Shown: positions 34,567 to 43,693 of the stretch, in pieces
Numbering within the stretch: the first letter of the stretch is position 1
How the letters are laid out: the number at the start of each line of letters is the position of its first letter
Assembly (NCBI GenBank): GCA_019636655.1
Contig: JAHBXB010000002.1
Location: forward strand, 136,537-200,536
Direction: 5' to 3'
Origin: Phycisphaeraceae bacterium
GTDB lineage: Bacteria; Planctomycetota; Phycisphaerae; Phycisphaerales; UBA1924
Length of the DNA: 64,000 bases
Notes under the pieces: generated by a model
Database searches by the model: none
The model's input: only the letters and a program-made list of their open reading frames with translations
What the model was told of the DNA's origin: nothing
Program-made: the position numbers and the translations under genes

Positions 34567-35049
34567 CTAACCAAGCACGTTGAGGCGCGAGCCCGCGGCC
34601 ATCGGCACCGCAACCTGGTACGTCACCTCGATCCGGCGGACCACCTGCTCCACCGGCACGGGCGAGACGTCTCCGATTCGCGGCGCGCCCAGCGGCCGCC
34701 GCGGCGGCTCAGACTCTTCGGGAGCACGACGAGTGACATTCGTTTCCGGACGCTCCGGCGGTCCGGAGACGACCCGCACCTCGACCGCCGCCTTCGGGCA
34801 CGCCTCGATCTGCCCAGGGAGCGGGAAGAAGTTCCAGGGTCCCCAGTTCCAAGATTCCCAGCACCACCACGGCAGAGCACCGATCTCCCTGCACCACGGC
34901 CCGCACGCACGATCGCATGCCCACGACCACTCGAAGCAATCCCGTCCCCGGATGGCGGCGCTTACTCCGACTTCCCGTGCGCACACGGGCCGGAGCGCTG
35001 GCAGCGGCCAGAGTGGCGGAGTATCGGTGCAGATCTTGAGCGGTCCCAC
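34567..35049 (-). CDS. Hypothetical Cys/Trp-rich protein
   Basis: The 160-residue frame has high G/C third positions throughout the second half, which supports coding. The C-terminal 60 residues look like an ordinary soluble beta-segment (VVRRIEVTYQVAVPMAAGSR). Residues about 38-75 are extraordinarily rich in Trp and Cys (CFEWSWACDRACGPWCREIG, then ALPWWCWESWNWGPWNFF). No family is recognised. The start is uncertain because only GTG codons are available (35049 is the furthest). It diverges from queA. An overlapping frame on the same strand offers a hydrophobic N-terminus (MRSCVRAVVQGDRCSAVVVL), so a frameshift or a wrong start cannot be excluded. Confidence 0.35.
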   Translation of the reverse strand: MGPLKICTDTPPLWPLPALRPVCAREVGVSAAIRGRDCFEWSWACDRACGPWCREIGALPWWCWESWNWGPWNFFPLPGQIEACPKAAVEVRVVSGPPERPETNVTRRAPEESEPPRRPLGAPRIGDVSPVPVEQVVRRIEVTYQVAVPMAAGSRLNVLG

Positions 35050-35274
35050 TCCCCCACTGCTCCGAACGGCGTGCCGAACCCCGGATGCGGCGCGCGGCCC
35101 GATAATTGCGGTCCTCTATCGCGCCAAACGGCTGCTCGCGCCCGGCGCCCGGCCGCGCGACGCACTCCGGTGGCGGGGTGTGTGGCGTGCGTGCAACAAT
35201 GCGCGTTGCCACGCGGAAACACGTGCCGTGTGCAGCGCCGCCGTCTAGACCTCGACGACCAGGAAGCGACACGA

Positions 35275-36423
35275 GTGTTACGGACGACCGCGCTGGACTA
35301 CACCCTCCCCGCGCCGATGATCGCGACGCACCCGGTGCAGCCGCGCGACTCGGCCCGCCTCATGGTGGTGAGTGCGCACGACGCCAACGCCCCGGCCGCT
35401 CACGCAACGGTCCGCGACCTCCCCGACCTGCTCCGCGCCGGCGACCTCCTGGTTGTGAACAGTTCCCGCGTCCTCCCCGCGAGGTTCCGGGGTGTGCGTG
35501 CCGACACGGGGGGAATCGTCGACGGCCTGTACCTCGGGCCTGCGCCAAGCGCCGGACCGCTCCCCCGGTGGGGCGTCCTGCTCAAGGCGCGCCGGGCCAA
35601 GCCGGGCGTGACGGTGACGCTCGACAACCGCTCGGGATCTCCCAGCGGGATCTCGCTCCGCCTGCTCGAACGCCACCATGACGAGGATTCCGAGAGTGGC
35701 GGCTGGGTCGTCGAGCTCCTCGGCGCAGGATCCACCCGTGAAGCCCTCGATCACGTCGGCCTCACCCCCCTGCCCCCCTACATCCGCCAGGCCCGGAAGG
35801 CCGCTCACGACGCCGGCAGCGATGCCGAGGACCAGCGCGTGTACCAGACCGTCTTCGCCCATGACGAGGCCGGCGAGCCGCACGGTGCGGGCGGCTCCGT
35901 CGCCGCGCCCACAGCGGGGCTCCATTTCACGCCGGAACTGTTCGATCGCCTCCGCGCGGCGGGCGTCGAGACCGCCGAGGTCACGCTGCACGTCGGCATC
36001 GGGACCTTCAAGCCCGTGGACGCCGAGTTCGTCGAGCAGCACCCGATGCACTCGGAGTGGTGCTCTATCCCCGAGTCCACCGGCTTGGCCATCGACCGGG
36101 CCCGGGCCCGTGGCGGGCGCGTCATCGCCGTCGGCACCACGACCGCCCGAACACTGGAAACGTTCGCCGATCTGCCGTCGCTCGCCCAGCCCGGCGGGAT
36201 GGGGACCTGGACGCGGATCCTGATCACACCGGGCCACCGATGGCGGTGGGTCGATGCGCTGCTCACCAACTTCCACCTGCCCCGCAGCACGCTGCTGGCG
36301 ATGGTCGCGGCCCGGTTGGGTCATGACGAGAGCGCGGCCCAACGCCTGATCGCGCACTACCACGAGGCGATCGCGGCGGGCTACCGGTTCTATTCGTTCG
36401 GAGACGCGATGCTGGTCCGCTGA
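35275..36423 (+). CDS. queA: tRNA preQ1(34) S-adenosylmethionine ribosyltransferase-isomerase
   Basis: The 382-aa enzyme makes epoxyqueuosine in tRNA wobble position 34 by transferring and isomerising the ribosyl group of AdoMet onto preQ1. Family markers are ATHPVQPRDSARLMVV, DLLVVNSSRVLPARF, the long SVAAPTAGLHFTPEL motif, HVGIGTFKPVDAEFVEQHPM, and the C-terminal LLTNFHLPRSTLLAMVAA and AIAAGYRFYSFGDAML. The ORF is open far upstream, but the frame becomes protein-like only from GTG at 35275 (VLRTTALDYTLP), with AGGAA 10 bases upstream. It meets the 36425 gene end to end with one base between stops. Confidence 0.95.
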   Translation: MLRTTALDYTLPAPMIATHPVQPRDSARLMVVSAHDANAPAAHATVRDLPDLLRAGDLLVVNSSRVLPARFRGVRADTGGIVDGLYLGPAPSAGPLPRWGVLLKARRAKPGVTVTLDNRSGSPSGISLRLLERHHDEDSESGGWVVELLGAGSTREALDHVGLTPLPPYIRQARKAAHDAGSDAEDQRVYQTVFAHDEAGEPHGAGGSVAAPTAGLHFTPELFDRLRAAGVETAEVTLHVGIGTFKPVDAEFVEQHPMHSEWCSIPESTGLAIDRARARGGRVIAVGTTTARTLETFADLPSLAQPGGMGTWTRILITPGHRWRWVDALLTNFHLPRSTLLAMVAARLGHDESAAQRLIAHYHEAIAAGYRFYSFGDAMLVR

Positions 36424-36424
36424 T

Positions 36425-37792
36425 CTACCGGACGATCACCACGCCGTGCGGACCCTTGCCGACGCCGATGAAGATATCCGTCGAGGACAGCGACGGGCTC
36501 GACCCGCCGTGGACCTGCCACACACCGAGCCAGCCGTTGTTGTCCTCGACGTCGAAGGAGCGGAACTGCGTGACCAGCACGAACCGGCCGGCGGCATCGA
36601 ACGTGAGCCCCAGCGGCATCGCCGGCATCTCGTACTCCCCCGCGTTGGTGAGCAGGCCGGTCGGCCCATCGATTGCCAGGAGCGAGACGGACCCTCCTCG
36701 GGTCAGGCGCGGGTCGCTGTCAGCAAGGTACGAGCGTCGCAGGTTGCTCGTCACGATGAGCCGCCCATCGGGGCTCACCGCGATCCCGGTCGGGGAAATG
36801 CCCACCGTTGCCTGCGAGACGAGCGTGTGCTGCACCGTGCGGACGCCCATCGCGCCGGGCTCCGGCGCAATCTCGGCGGGGATATCGGAGAGCCGGACCA
36901 CGCTCAGCGACCCCTGCGGGGCGCCGACGCGAAAATCCTCAACGTCCCGGCCCCATTGCAGATTCGTCGTGATGAAGTACCGGCCGTCGGGCGTAAACAC
37001 GCCCGTGTAGGGGTACTTCCCGACCGACACAGGCTCGCCCCAGGGCCGGAGACCGAAGGTGCCAGCATTGCTGTCGCTCGTGAACTCGTAGAAGACCACT
37101 TGGTCCCGCTCGGGCAGCGTCACGGCCAGGTGCCGGCCATCGGGAGACCAGACGATCGCGGCGGGCGCCGCCGAGGTGTCGTCCACCTCCATCAACGGCC
37201 AGGCCAGCGGCACGCCCAACCGACCGTCGCGGAACGGGACGATGATGATCTGCTCACCCGGGCTCTTGGTCGTCACTGCGACCAGGTCGCCTGCTGGGTT
37301 CACATCCACCGACACCGGCTCGCCGGGGTTGGAGAGCTCACTGCCGATATCGAGGGCGTTGGTGACCTGCGGCCGGAGCGGATCGCTGAGGTCCACGGCG
37401 AACAGGTGCTTGCCGGGGGGGAGATCCTGGACCGTGACGGCGCTGTCGGACGCCTGGCCGCGGGTCTCGATGATGAAGGCCGTGCGGCCGTCGCGGGTGA
37501 CGGTCAGGCCGTTTGGCGGGCCGATGACCGAGTTCGACACGTTGATCTGCGCGAACGGCGTGGCCGGCTCCTGGATCGGCAGGGTCAGGACCGTGAGCGT
37601 GTCGGTGATGCTCGGATCGCGCGGGCCCAGTTCGCCGGTCAGGAACGCGGGCGCGGACATGTCCGCATCCGACACGGTGGCGATGTAGCGGCCGCTGATG
37701 TCGCTGGGCTTCGGAGGCCCGCCGCACCCCGCGAGCAGGGCCAGGGCGAGCGTGCCGGTCGTCCGGAAGAAAGCGTGGGGTGTTCTGAGCAT
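36425..37792 (-). CDS. Lipoprotein with beta-propeller (lactonase/YncE-like)
   Basis: The 455-aa protein has a signal peptide with the lipobox LLAGC at about residues 19-23. The rest is made of repeated propeller blades with motifs such as AIVWSPDGRHLAVTLPERDQ, TGVFTPDGRYFITTN, GIAVSPDGRLIVTSNLRR and LTFDAAGRFVLVTQFRS. This S-P-D-G-R pattern is typical of seven-bladed lactonase/YncE-like propellers. It would sit on the periplasmic face of a membrane. A catalytic or binding role cannot be assigned. It converges with queA and is followed upstream by the pseudouridine synthase operon. Confidence 0.8.
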   Translation of the reverse strand: MLRTPHAFFRTTGTLALALLAGCGGPPKPSDISGRYIATVSDADMSAPAFLTGELGPRDPSITDTLTVLTLPIQEPATPFAQINVSNSVIGPPNGLTVTRDGRTAFIIETRGQASDSAVTVQDLPPGKHLFAVDLSDPLRPQVTNALDIGSELSNPGEPVSVDVNPAGDLVAVTTKSPGEQIIIVPFRDGRLGVPLAWPLMEVDDTSAAPAAIVWSPDGRHLAVTLPERDQVVFYEFTSDSNAGTFGLRPWGEPVSVGKYPYTGVFTPDGRYFITTNLQWGRDVEDFRVGAPQGSLSVVRLSDIPAEIAPEPGAMGVRTVQHTLVSQATVGISPTGIAVSPDGRLIVTSNLRRSYLADSDPRLTRGGSVSLLAIDGPTGLLTNAGEYEMPAMPLGLTFDAAGRFVLVTQFRSFDVEDNNGWLGVWQVHGGSSPSLSSTDIFIGVGKGPHGVVIVR

Positions 37793-37900
37793 GGAGAGTG
37801 CCTACCAGCCGCGAGCGCCGAGGCCCGGTCATCGGGGAGCGTCCACGGGGGCGTTAGATTAGCACGCGACGGACAATTCCGCGACCCTCCCCCCGCCGGC

Positions 37901-39130
37901 TCAGGATGGATCCGCCCCATCCAGCAGCGCCTCGATGGACAGATTCGCCCCAGGAAGCCCCTGGGGTTCCTCTGTTCTGCCAAGGGCGCGGAGGGAGCGG
38001 ACAAGATGGGCAACATCCGTCGGCAGCGGCGCGGTGAACTTCATCGGCTCCCCCGAGATCGGGTGCCGGAATGTGAGCGTCGCGGCGTGCAACGCCTGGC
38101 GGGCCAACCCGCCGAGTTCCGCCGGCGCGGGGGCGCCGCCGTACATGTCGTCGCCCACCAGCGGATAGCCGCGGTGCGAGAAGTGCACGCGGATCTGGTG
38201 GGTCCGACCGGTCTTGAGTTCCACTTCGATCAGCGAGCAGGCCCCGGGCGCATCGGCGGGCTCGTAACGACCCAGCACGCGGTAGATCGTCACGGCCGAC
38301 TTGCCGAGCGCGTCGTGCCGAACAACGTACTTCTCGCGGTAGCCCTTCTCGCGTGAGGGGTGCGGCCCGATCGGCAGGTCGATCACGTCGATCACCGGCT
38401 CCACCCAGCCGTGCACCACCGCGACGTACCGCTTGTCCACGGTTCGGTGCTCGAACTGCTGGGCGAGCTTCCAGTGGGCCTCGTCGCTCTTGGCAAAGAC
38501 GATCACGCCGCTCGTGTTCCGGTCGAGACGGTGCACCACGCCGGGCCGGGCGAACTCCCGCCCGACCCCTGAGAGCGCGCCGCCGCTGCGGTGCTGGAAG
38601 TGGTACGCCAGCGCGTTGATCAGCGTGCCCGAGAGGTGAGACCTCGCCGGGTGCACGATGATGTCCGGCTTCTTGTTGAGCACGATCAGGTGCTCGTCCT
38701 CGAACAGAACATCCAGGGGGATGTCCTGCGGAGGTACATCGGTCACGGGCGGCGGCGGGAGGAAGACCTCGATACGGTCGTTCAGCCGCAGCACGGTGGA
38801 CGCCTTGGGCGATCGCGCGTTCACGCTGACCCCGCCCTCGTCGATTAGCCGCTGCAACTGCGTGCGGCTCATGAACGGGATGCGGTCGCACAGGTAGCGA
38901 TCCAGGCGCTTGCGGAGGTCCCGTTGGAGCGTGAACACGACCCGGTTGGGCGCATCATCGTCCGCGAGCGGTTCGAGCGTCTCCCCCTCCGCGGCCTCCC
39001 TCGCCTCGCCGGGCTCGGCGTGGACCGCCCTCCGCAACGCGTCCTCGTCGACCAGCCCACCGGGACGGATGAGCGGGTTGGGCGATGACCCGTCGTCACC
39101 GTCCTTGGGCGCACCGCCACGCTTGCTCAT
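37901..39130 (-). CDS. RluA-family 23S rRNA/tRNA pseudouridine synthase
   Basis: The 409-aa enzyme converts specific uridines to pseudouridine in rRNA or tRNA. Residues 62-125 form an S4 RNA-binding domain (RLDRYLCDRIPFMSRTQLQR). The catalytic domain has GVVHRLDRNTSGV with catalytic Asp203, then KRYVAVVHGWVEP, ELKTGRTHQIRVHFSHRGYP and ALHAATLTFRHPISGEPMKF. The N-terminal 60 residues are an acidic, probably disordered extension. The RluD/RluC subtype cannot be settled without alignment. It lies 28 bp downstream of the TPR gene, as the last gene of the coaX operon. Confidence 0.9.
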   Translation of the reverse strand: MSKRGGAPKDGDDGSSPNPLIRPGGLVDEDALRRAVHAEPGEAREAAEGETLEPLADDDAPNRVVFTLQRDLRKRLDRYLCDRIPFMSRTQLQRLIDEGGVSVNARSPKASTVLRLNDRIEVFLPPPPVTDVPPQDIPLDVLFEDEHLIVLNKKPDIIVHPARSHLSGTLINALAYHFQHRSGGALSGVGREFARPGVVHRLDRNTSGVIVFAKSDEAHWKLAQQFEHRTVDKRYVAVVHGWVEPVIDVIDLPIGPHPSREKGYREKYVVRHDALGKSAVTIYRVLGRYEPADAPGACSLIEVELKTGRTHQIRVHFSHRGYPLVGDDMYGGAPAPAELGGLARQALHAATLTFRHPISGEPMKFTAPLPTDVAHLVRSLRALGRTEEPQGLPGANLSIEALLDGADPS

Positions 39131-39158
39131 GATGGCGATTCCTCACCCGGCGAGCGGC

Positions 39159-40073
39159 CTACCGGCCCGGCCCGGGAGCCGGCGGCTCCGGGGACGGCGC
39201 GGGCGTTGGAGACGCCTCGCCACTTGGAGCCACCGCGTCCGCACCGGGGGGTGGACCGGAAGGAGCCGTCTCGGCGGGGCCGCTTGGCGGCGGCGCGAAG
39301 GGCACGTTCACCGGAATCGGCGCCGCCGCGGCCGGGGCCGGCGGCTTGGGCAGTTGCGAGAGCTCGTACACCTTCGGCGGGTCCTTGAGGCGATCCAGCG
39401 ACTCGGCCCGGTTGGTGGCGATGATGCTCAGATCCGGAAAGCCGGCGGAGGTCGCCCGCTCCTTGATCTGTGCGTAGAACGTCCGCGCGCCCTCCCAATC
39501 AGAGCGGCACTCGGCCACCGCCGCCAGGCCGAACAGCGAGTTGATCGCCTGGATCGGCATCCCCGCCACGTTCTTCGTGCCGGCCAGCACTTCTTCATAG
39601 AGACGGCCTGCCTGCTCCAAGTGGGTCGCCCGCTCGGCCTCGCTCAGGCCTTTGCCGGGGGGAGTCGTCCCGTCGGCCCCGGCGGGTGTTCCGGGGTCGG
39701 GGGCAATCGAACCATCCGGGTTGAGCTGTCCGCCGGGTGCGACCCCAGTGCGGTAGGCGGAGAGATGGATCTCCGCCGCGGTCAGGCGTGCCAGGTGCGG
39801 CACCGCCCCGACATCGGAGTAGTCCGCGGCCACCGCGACCAGCGAGTCCGGGCTCCCGCTCTCGACCGCGCTGGTGAGCTGCTCATACGCCGCATCCAGG
39901 CGGCGGACCTTGGCCTGCTGCCATCGGTTGAGCCCCCAGTAGGCGACCGCCGCGATGGCGATCACCATCAGGACGGGCGTCGAGTACTTTCGCAGGAAGT
40001 CGATGAACTCGACATTGAGCCGGGATTCCTCGAGACCGGCGCCCTCTCGGATCTGTTGTTGGCGTTCGTCCAT
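39159..40073 (-). CDS. Membrane-anchored TPR-like (YfgM-type) protein
   Basis: The 304-aa protein has one transmembrane helix (VLMVIAIAAVAYWGLNRWQQ, residues 34-53) after a soluble N-terminus. A helical region follows with tetratricopeptide-like units (AERATHLEQAGRLYEEVLAG, IQAINSLFGLAAVAECRSDW), and it ends in a long Pro/Ala-rich tail. The topology is like YfgM, an inner-membrane protein that binds chaperones at the Sec translocon; this is a fold-level comparison. The start is the ATG at 40073, as the frame upstream is not protein-like. The gene follows the MnmE-like GTPase by 110 bp. Confidence 0.75.
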   Translation of the reverse strand: MDERQQQIREGAGLEESRLNVEFIDFLRKYSTPVLMVIAIAAVAYWGLNRWQQAKVRRLDAAYEQLTSAVESGSPDSLVAVAADYSDVGAVPHLARLTAAEIHLSAYRTGVAPGGQLNPDGSIAPDPGTPAGADGTTPPGKGLSEAERATHLEQAGRLYEEVLAGTKNVAGMPIQAINSLFGLAAVAECRSDWEGARTFYAQIKERATSAGFPDLSIIATNRAESLDRLKDPPKVYELSQLPKPPAPAAAAPIPVNVPFAPPPSGPAETAPSGPPPGADAVAPSGEASPTPAPSPEPPAPGPGR

Positions 40074-40183
40074 AATGAAGCAGAGTTCGGGCGGAATCCC
40101 CCGTTTCGATTGAGTTCCGCGGTGCGGACCCAGAGCGTAGGCGCCGGGCGCCGTGAAACTCCCGGGTGCGGCCGAATCGCGAA

Positions 40184-41164
40184 CTACCAGAACCGCCACG
40201 GCCCGGGGTGGGCGAGGGCGTCTGGCGGAACAAGTCGATCGCGGATCGCTGTGACCAATCCCTGGACCCCCTCCCCGGTTCGCACGCAAACGGCCAGTTC
40301 CACTGTCCCGGCTGCCGGCAATCCGAGGTCGGACCGCAAGGCGACTCGAAGCGTGGGGGCCGCCGATTCCCACGGCACCAGCCCGGAAGCGCCGTCGCAT
40401 GCCAGGACCACCAAATCCGCGTGTCGGGCCATGCCGAGCGCGATCCTCCTGGCCTCCGCGGCGATGCCGTCGGGCCCATCCGCCTCGATCCCCGGGGCGT
40501 CAATGTACCGGACGACGAGCCCGGCCAGGTCAAGCAGGGCCCCGACGTGATCCCTGGTGGTCCCCGACTCGTCCGCAACCAGCGACACCCCCCGGCCTGC
40601 GAGCGCGTTAAGGAGCGACGACTTGCCGATGTTCGGAGGCCCAACCGTAACGACCAGCGGTGGCTCAATCAGACGCTGAAGGAGCCGGCTCCGTGCGGCC
40701 ACATCCTCTTGTTCCAGCGCTGACTCGTTCCCCACAAGGGCCCAGCGGCGCGGCTGGTCAAGCAGCAGATCCTGGGCCAGCGGGCTGGCGGCCCGCGCCA
40801 GCGTATCGAGCATCTTCGCTTCGATCTCACCCTCGGCTTCGGGGTAGCGGTCCGCGGCGCAAACGGCTCGATTCTCTGCGATTCCCACGGCCAGCATCGC
40901 GTCGATCAACCGGCGGACCACTGCAGGGCCCGCATGGGGCATGAGGAGACATTGGTTGCCGGCCACCCTGGCGACGATCCCCCGGTCCACGCCCGCCAAG
41001 TCCCGAAGCGCCATCCCGCCAACCCCCACCTCGCGAATGGACAGGGCCGCAAGGGCCGCATCGACGTCGCCGTTCAGCGCAATCGCCGCGATCGCGCCGC
41101 TCCCGGTCGGCGGGGGCGTCGCCAATCGCCATGTGCATTCCCACGCCGACACGCCAGGCTCCAC
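40184..41164 (-). CDS. MnmE-like GTPase lacking the C-terminal catalytic motif
   Basis: The 326-aa product has a degenerate MnmE N-terminal domain (RLATPPPTGSGAIAAIALNG, residues 13-32), a helical middle, and an embedded G domain with P-loop GPPNIGKSS (175-183), G2 TTRD (202-205) and G3 DAPG (222-225). True MnmE is about 450 aa and ends in C-I/L-G-K, whose cysteine is needed for tRNA wobble-uridine modification with MnmG. This protein ends ...ALAHPGPWRFW and has no such motif. The G4 NKxD is replaced by RSDL. It could bind folate or tRNA without catalysis, or have a new role. The start is GTG, 5 bp after the coaX stop. Confidence 0.75.
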   Translation of the reverse strand: MEPGVSAWECTWRLATPPPTGSGAIAAIALNGDVDAALAALSIREVGVGGMALRDLAGVDRGIVARVAGNQCLLMPHAGPAVVRRLIDAMLAVGIAENRAVCAADRYPEAEGEIEAKMLDTLARAASPLAQDLLLDQPRRWALVGNESALEQEDVAARSRLLQRLIEPPLVVTVGPPNIGKSSLLNALAGRGVSLVADESGTTRDHVGALLDLAGLVVRYIDAPGIEADGPDGIAAEARRIALGMARHADLVVLACDGASGLVPWESAAPTLRVALRSDLGLPAAGTVELAVCVRTGEGVQGLVTAIRDRLVPPDALAHPGPWRFW

Positions 41165-41169
41165 GCGGC

Positions 41170-42003
41170 TCAGTCTTCCGACTCGACGGCGTCCATGACC
41201 AACTCACACGCCGCCATAAGCCCGATGAGCGTCAAGTCCGGCACGATGTGCTCGACCAGTTCATCGCCGTCGAACAGCAGCGGCGCATCGCCCCCGGTCG
41301 CGATCACCCTCGGGTACGCCTGGTAGAAGTCCGCGTACCGATCGATCAGTGTGTGCGCCAGCCCACGGGCGGCGGCGACCGCCCCTACGGCCATCGCCTG
41401 CGGCGTCGTCTTGCCAAATGGCGGCTCTCCCTCTTGCGGGAGAAGGTCCGGCCGGAGGTCCACCGCCGGCAGCGCCGCCGTCTTCTCGTGCATCGCCACG
41501 AGCATCATCCTCACCCCCGGGGCGATCGCCCCGCCGTGGAACACGCCGGCCCCGTCCACAAAGTCGACCGTGACGGCCGTGCCCGCGTCAATCACGATGC
41601 ACGCCTGCTTGGACCGCGTGTACGCCGCCAGGGCATTCAGAAGCCGATCTTCGCCCACCGTAATCGGGGGGATCAGCGTGTTCTGAATCGGAATCGGCAA
41701 GTCCCTCCCAGCCCGAAAAACCTGCGCCCCTGTTTCTGTCAGGTGGGCCTGGATCCGCTCGGCCACCGGGTCGTTCACCGACGCAATCACCACCCGGGCG
41801 CCCGCTACCCCCCGACCCTCCCCCGACCCCGCCGCGCTCGACTGGGCAACGTCCGCTGCCTCGCCACTCAGGTCCGCGAGGAGCCCGCCAAGATCGCTGT
41901 TCTCGCGGCTGACCGAGGGATCGAGCTGTCCCTCGATCGCGTAGGCGTATCGCGTCCGCGTGTTTCCGACTGACACCAGCAGCAAGGGGGTAGCAGAGGG
42001 CAT
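41170..42003 (-). CDS. coaX: Type III pantothenate kinase
   Basis: The 277-aa enzyme should phosphorylate pantothenate in the first step of CoA synthesis, using ATP and a monovalent cation. Type III signatures are PITVGEDRLLNALAAY with Asp119, IDAGTAVTVDFVD with Asp139, GGAIAPGVRMML and IATGGDAPLL. The first signature, normally D-x-G-N-T near the N-terminus, reads SVGNT: the Asp that helps bind ATP/Mg is Ser11. GAG lies about 8 bases before the chosen ATG; earlier in-frame starts at 42030 and 42084 are less like the family. It heads a probable operon with the MnmE-like, TPR and pseudouridine synthase genes. Confidence 0.85.
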   Translation of the reverse strand: MPSATPLLLVSVGNTRTRYAYAIEGQLDPSVSRENSDLGGLLADLSGEAADVAQSSAAGSGEGRGVAGARVVIASVNDPVAERIQAHLTETGAQVFRAGRDLPIPIQNTLIPPITVGEDRLLNALAAYTRSKQACIVIDAGTAVTVDFVDGAGVFHGGAIAPGVRMMLVAMHEKTAALPAVDLRPDLLPQEGEPPFGKTTPQAMAVGAVAAARGLAHTLIDRYADFYQAYPRVIATGGDAPLLFDGDELVEHIVPDLTLIGLMAACELVMDAVESED

Positions 42004-42092
42004 GGCCCACTCTAGGTGCTCCCCCGCCATTGCCCTGTAGCGGACGCCCCGGTCCGTGTACAGTGGCCACGTCAGCAGGGGCACGAACCACG

Positions 42093-43397
42093 ATGTCGAG
42101 ATGCCGGGTCGACCAATCGATTGAACGCCGCGAGATTAACGGCTTTTCCTTTCCTCTCGGGGTGTACCCCGTTGAGGAGATGTCCCCGCGCGAGGGGTAC
42201 GCGGTCTGGTTCGAGCCAGCCGACGGGGCGGACACCGGCGGCGCCGCGGGGGGTGACGCGCCGGACCTCGACAGCCCCGAGGAGGGAGGTCTCGCGGCAG
42301 ACTGGGAGGAATGGCCCGACCGGTACGTCCTCGATATCGCGATCTCCGCCACCCGCGTCGAGTCCCTTTCCCGCGCCCTGTTCGCGATGATGCCGGGGAG
42401 GATCTCCCCCATCCTCGACTTCCTCGGCCACGACGCGTACCGCGAGATCGATCCCTACGTCTCTTACGACCTGATCGGCCAGGAGCGGTTCATCGATGCC
42501 CTGCGGCGCTACCGGGCGTTCTTCTTTGAGGACGGCCTTGTCGGCTTTGGCGCCCTGAGCGAGGAGCCCTTCATCTATGTGTTCGTCGACGAGCACAAGC
42601 TGATCACCGTCCGCGTGGAATCCGCCCTTAAAGAGAAGGTCGAATCGCTCCTCGCCGCGTTCGACCTCCAGCCGGTCGACGAGATCAGTGGCGCCGACGC
42701 CGTCACCCACGAGCATCGGGGCGTCCTCGATGCCCCGGAGGACCGGACCGACCTGCTTATCGCTGAGGAGATCGTCGAGGAACTGGTCGACGAATGGGCA
42801 TTGGTCCTCAACGTCGACGCCTACAGGAATGTCGATGCGGACGGCCACGAACTGGGCATCACCCCCTGGCGGTGCATCGTCCGGTGGGACCGATCAGGCG
42901 ACACCCCCGACGAGACCCCGATCACCCGGAACCGGGGACAATCCGATCGGCCATCGGAAACGGAGGGCGACCCGGAGGAGGATGACGAGGAGTCATGGGC
43001 CGCCGACCCACCCGGCGACCACCCCGAAGTCTCAGTCCCCGCCCCGCCCGCCCGGAGAGCAGTTGGCAAGTCCTGGAATGGCCCAGAACGCCTGTATGCC
43101 GAGGTACTGGTCACCGCCGGCAGCCTCGCCGCCGCGGACAACCTGGCCCTGACCCGCCTTCGAGAGATGTTGGACGACGATGTGGCCCCCGACGGAACCG
43201 AGGTCGTGGTCGTGGCGGATCGGCTGACCGAGTCGGATGGGAGGTCCGCCACGACGGACACACAGTGGAGCACGCCGGGACCGGTCCGTATGCCCAGGAC
43301 ATCCCGTCCCCCACTCCCCCGGCGGGAGCCCCGGAAGGCGACCCAGCCGGCATTCGACCTGAAGGTGGAGCAGGTCCTCCGATCGCGGTGGCTGTAG
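42093..43397 (+). CDS. Acidic conserved-looking protein of unknown function
   Basis: The 434-aa protein starts MSRCRVDQSIERREINGFSF and is cytoplasmic-looking, with no signal peptide. The core (residues about 70-215) has strongly patterned secondary structure, e.g. RYVLDIAISATRVESLSRAL and SPILDFLGHDAYREIDPYVS. A long acidic, Pro-rich linker (about 270-330) precedes a short C-terminal domain with NLALTRLREMLDDDVAPDGT and a basic tail. No family recognised. Third-position G/C is high throughout. It is divergent from coaX with 89 bp between the two starts, so they may share a regulatory region. Confidence 0.65.
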   Translation: MSRCRVDQSIERREINGFSFPLGVYPVEEMSPREGYAVWFEPADGADTGGAAGGDAPDLDSPEEGGLAADWEEWPDRYVLDIAISATRVESLSRALFAMMPGRISPILDFLGHDAYREIDPYVSYDLIGQERFIDALRRYRAFFFEDGLVGFGALSEEPFIYVFVDEHKLITVRVESALKEKVESLLAAFDLQPVDEISGADAVTHEHRGVLDAPEDRTDLLIAEEIVEELVDEWALVLNVDAYRNVDADGHELGITPWRCIVRWDRSGDTPDETPITRNRGQSDRPSETEGDPEEDDEESWAADPPGDHPEVSVPAPPARRAVGKSWNGPERLYAEVLVTAGSLAAADNLALTRLREMLDDDVAPDGTEVVVVADRLTESDGRSATTDTQWSTPGPVRMPRTSRPPLPRREPRKATQPAFDLKVEQVLRSRWL

Positions 43398-43693
43398 GCC
43401 ATCTTGCCGTGGCCTTGCTCCCCCGGGGCCCATCCCGGGAGGGGCCAGGATCCGTAAAGGTTCGTCTCCACTGGCAGTTGCGTTGACGGATCGGCCCCGG
43501 TATCTTCCACTCCCCCCGGGTTGGCGGATGGCCGGCGGGGATCTAAGCACCCACGGAAGGGGCGATGAGTCGTGCGCGCCGGACCGCCAGGGCGGGCGCC
43601 CGACACGCCGAAGCGGCGCTGCCTTCGGACACGAATGACCACACCCGCGGGATGAACCAAGCGCGTTCATCGCCGCCTGACGGAGAGTTGCCC

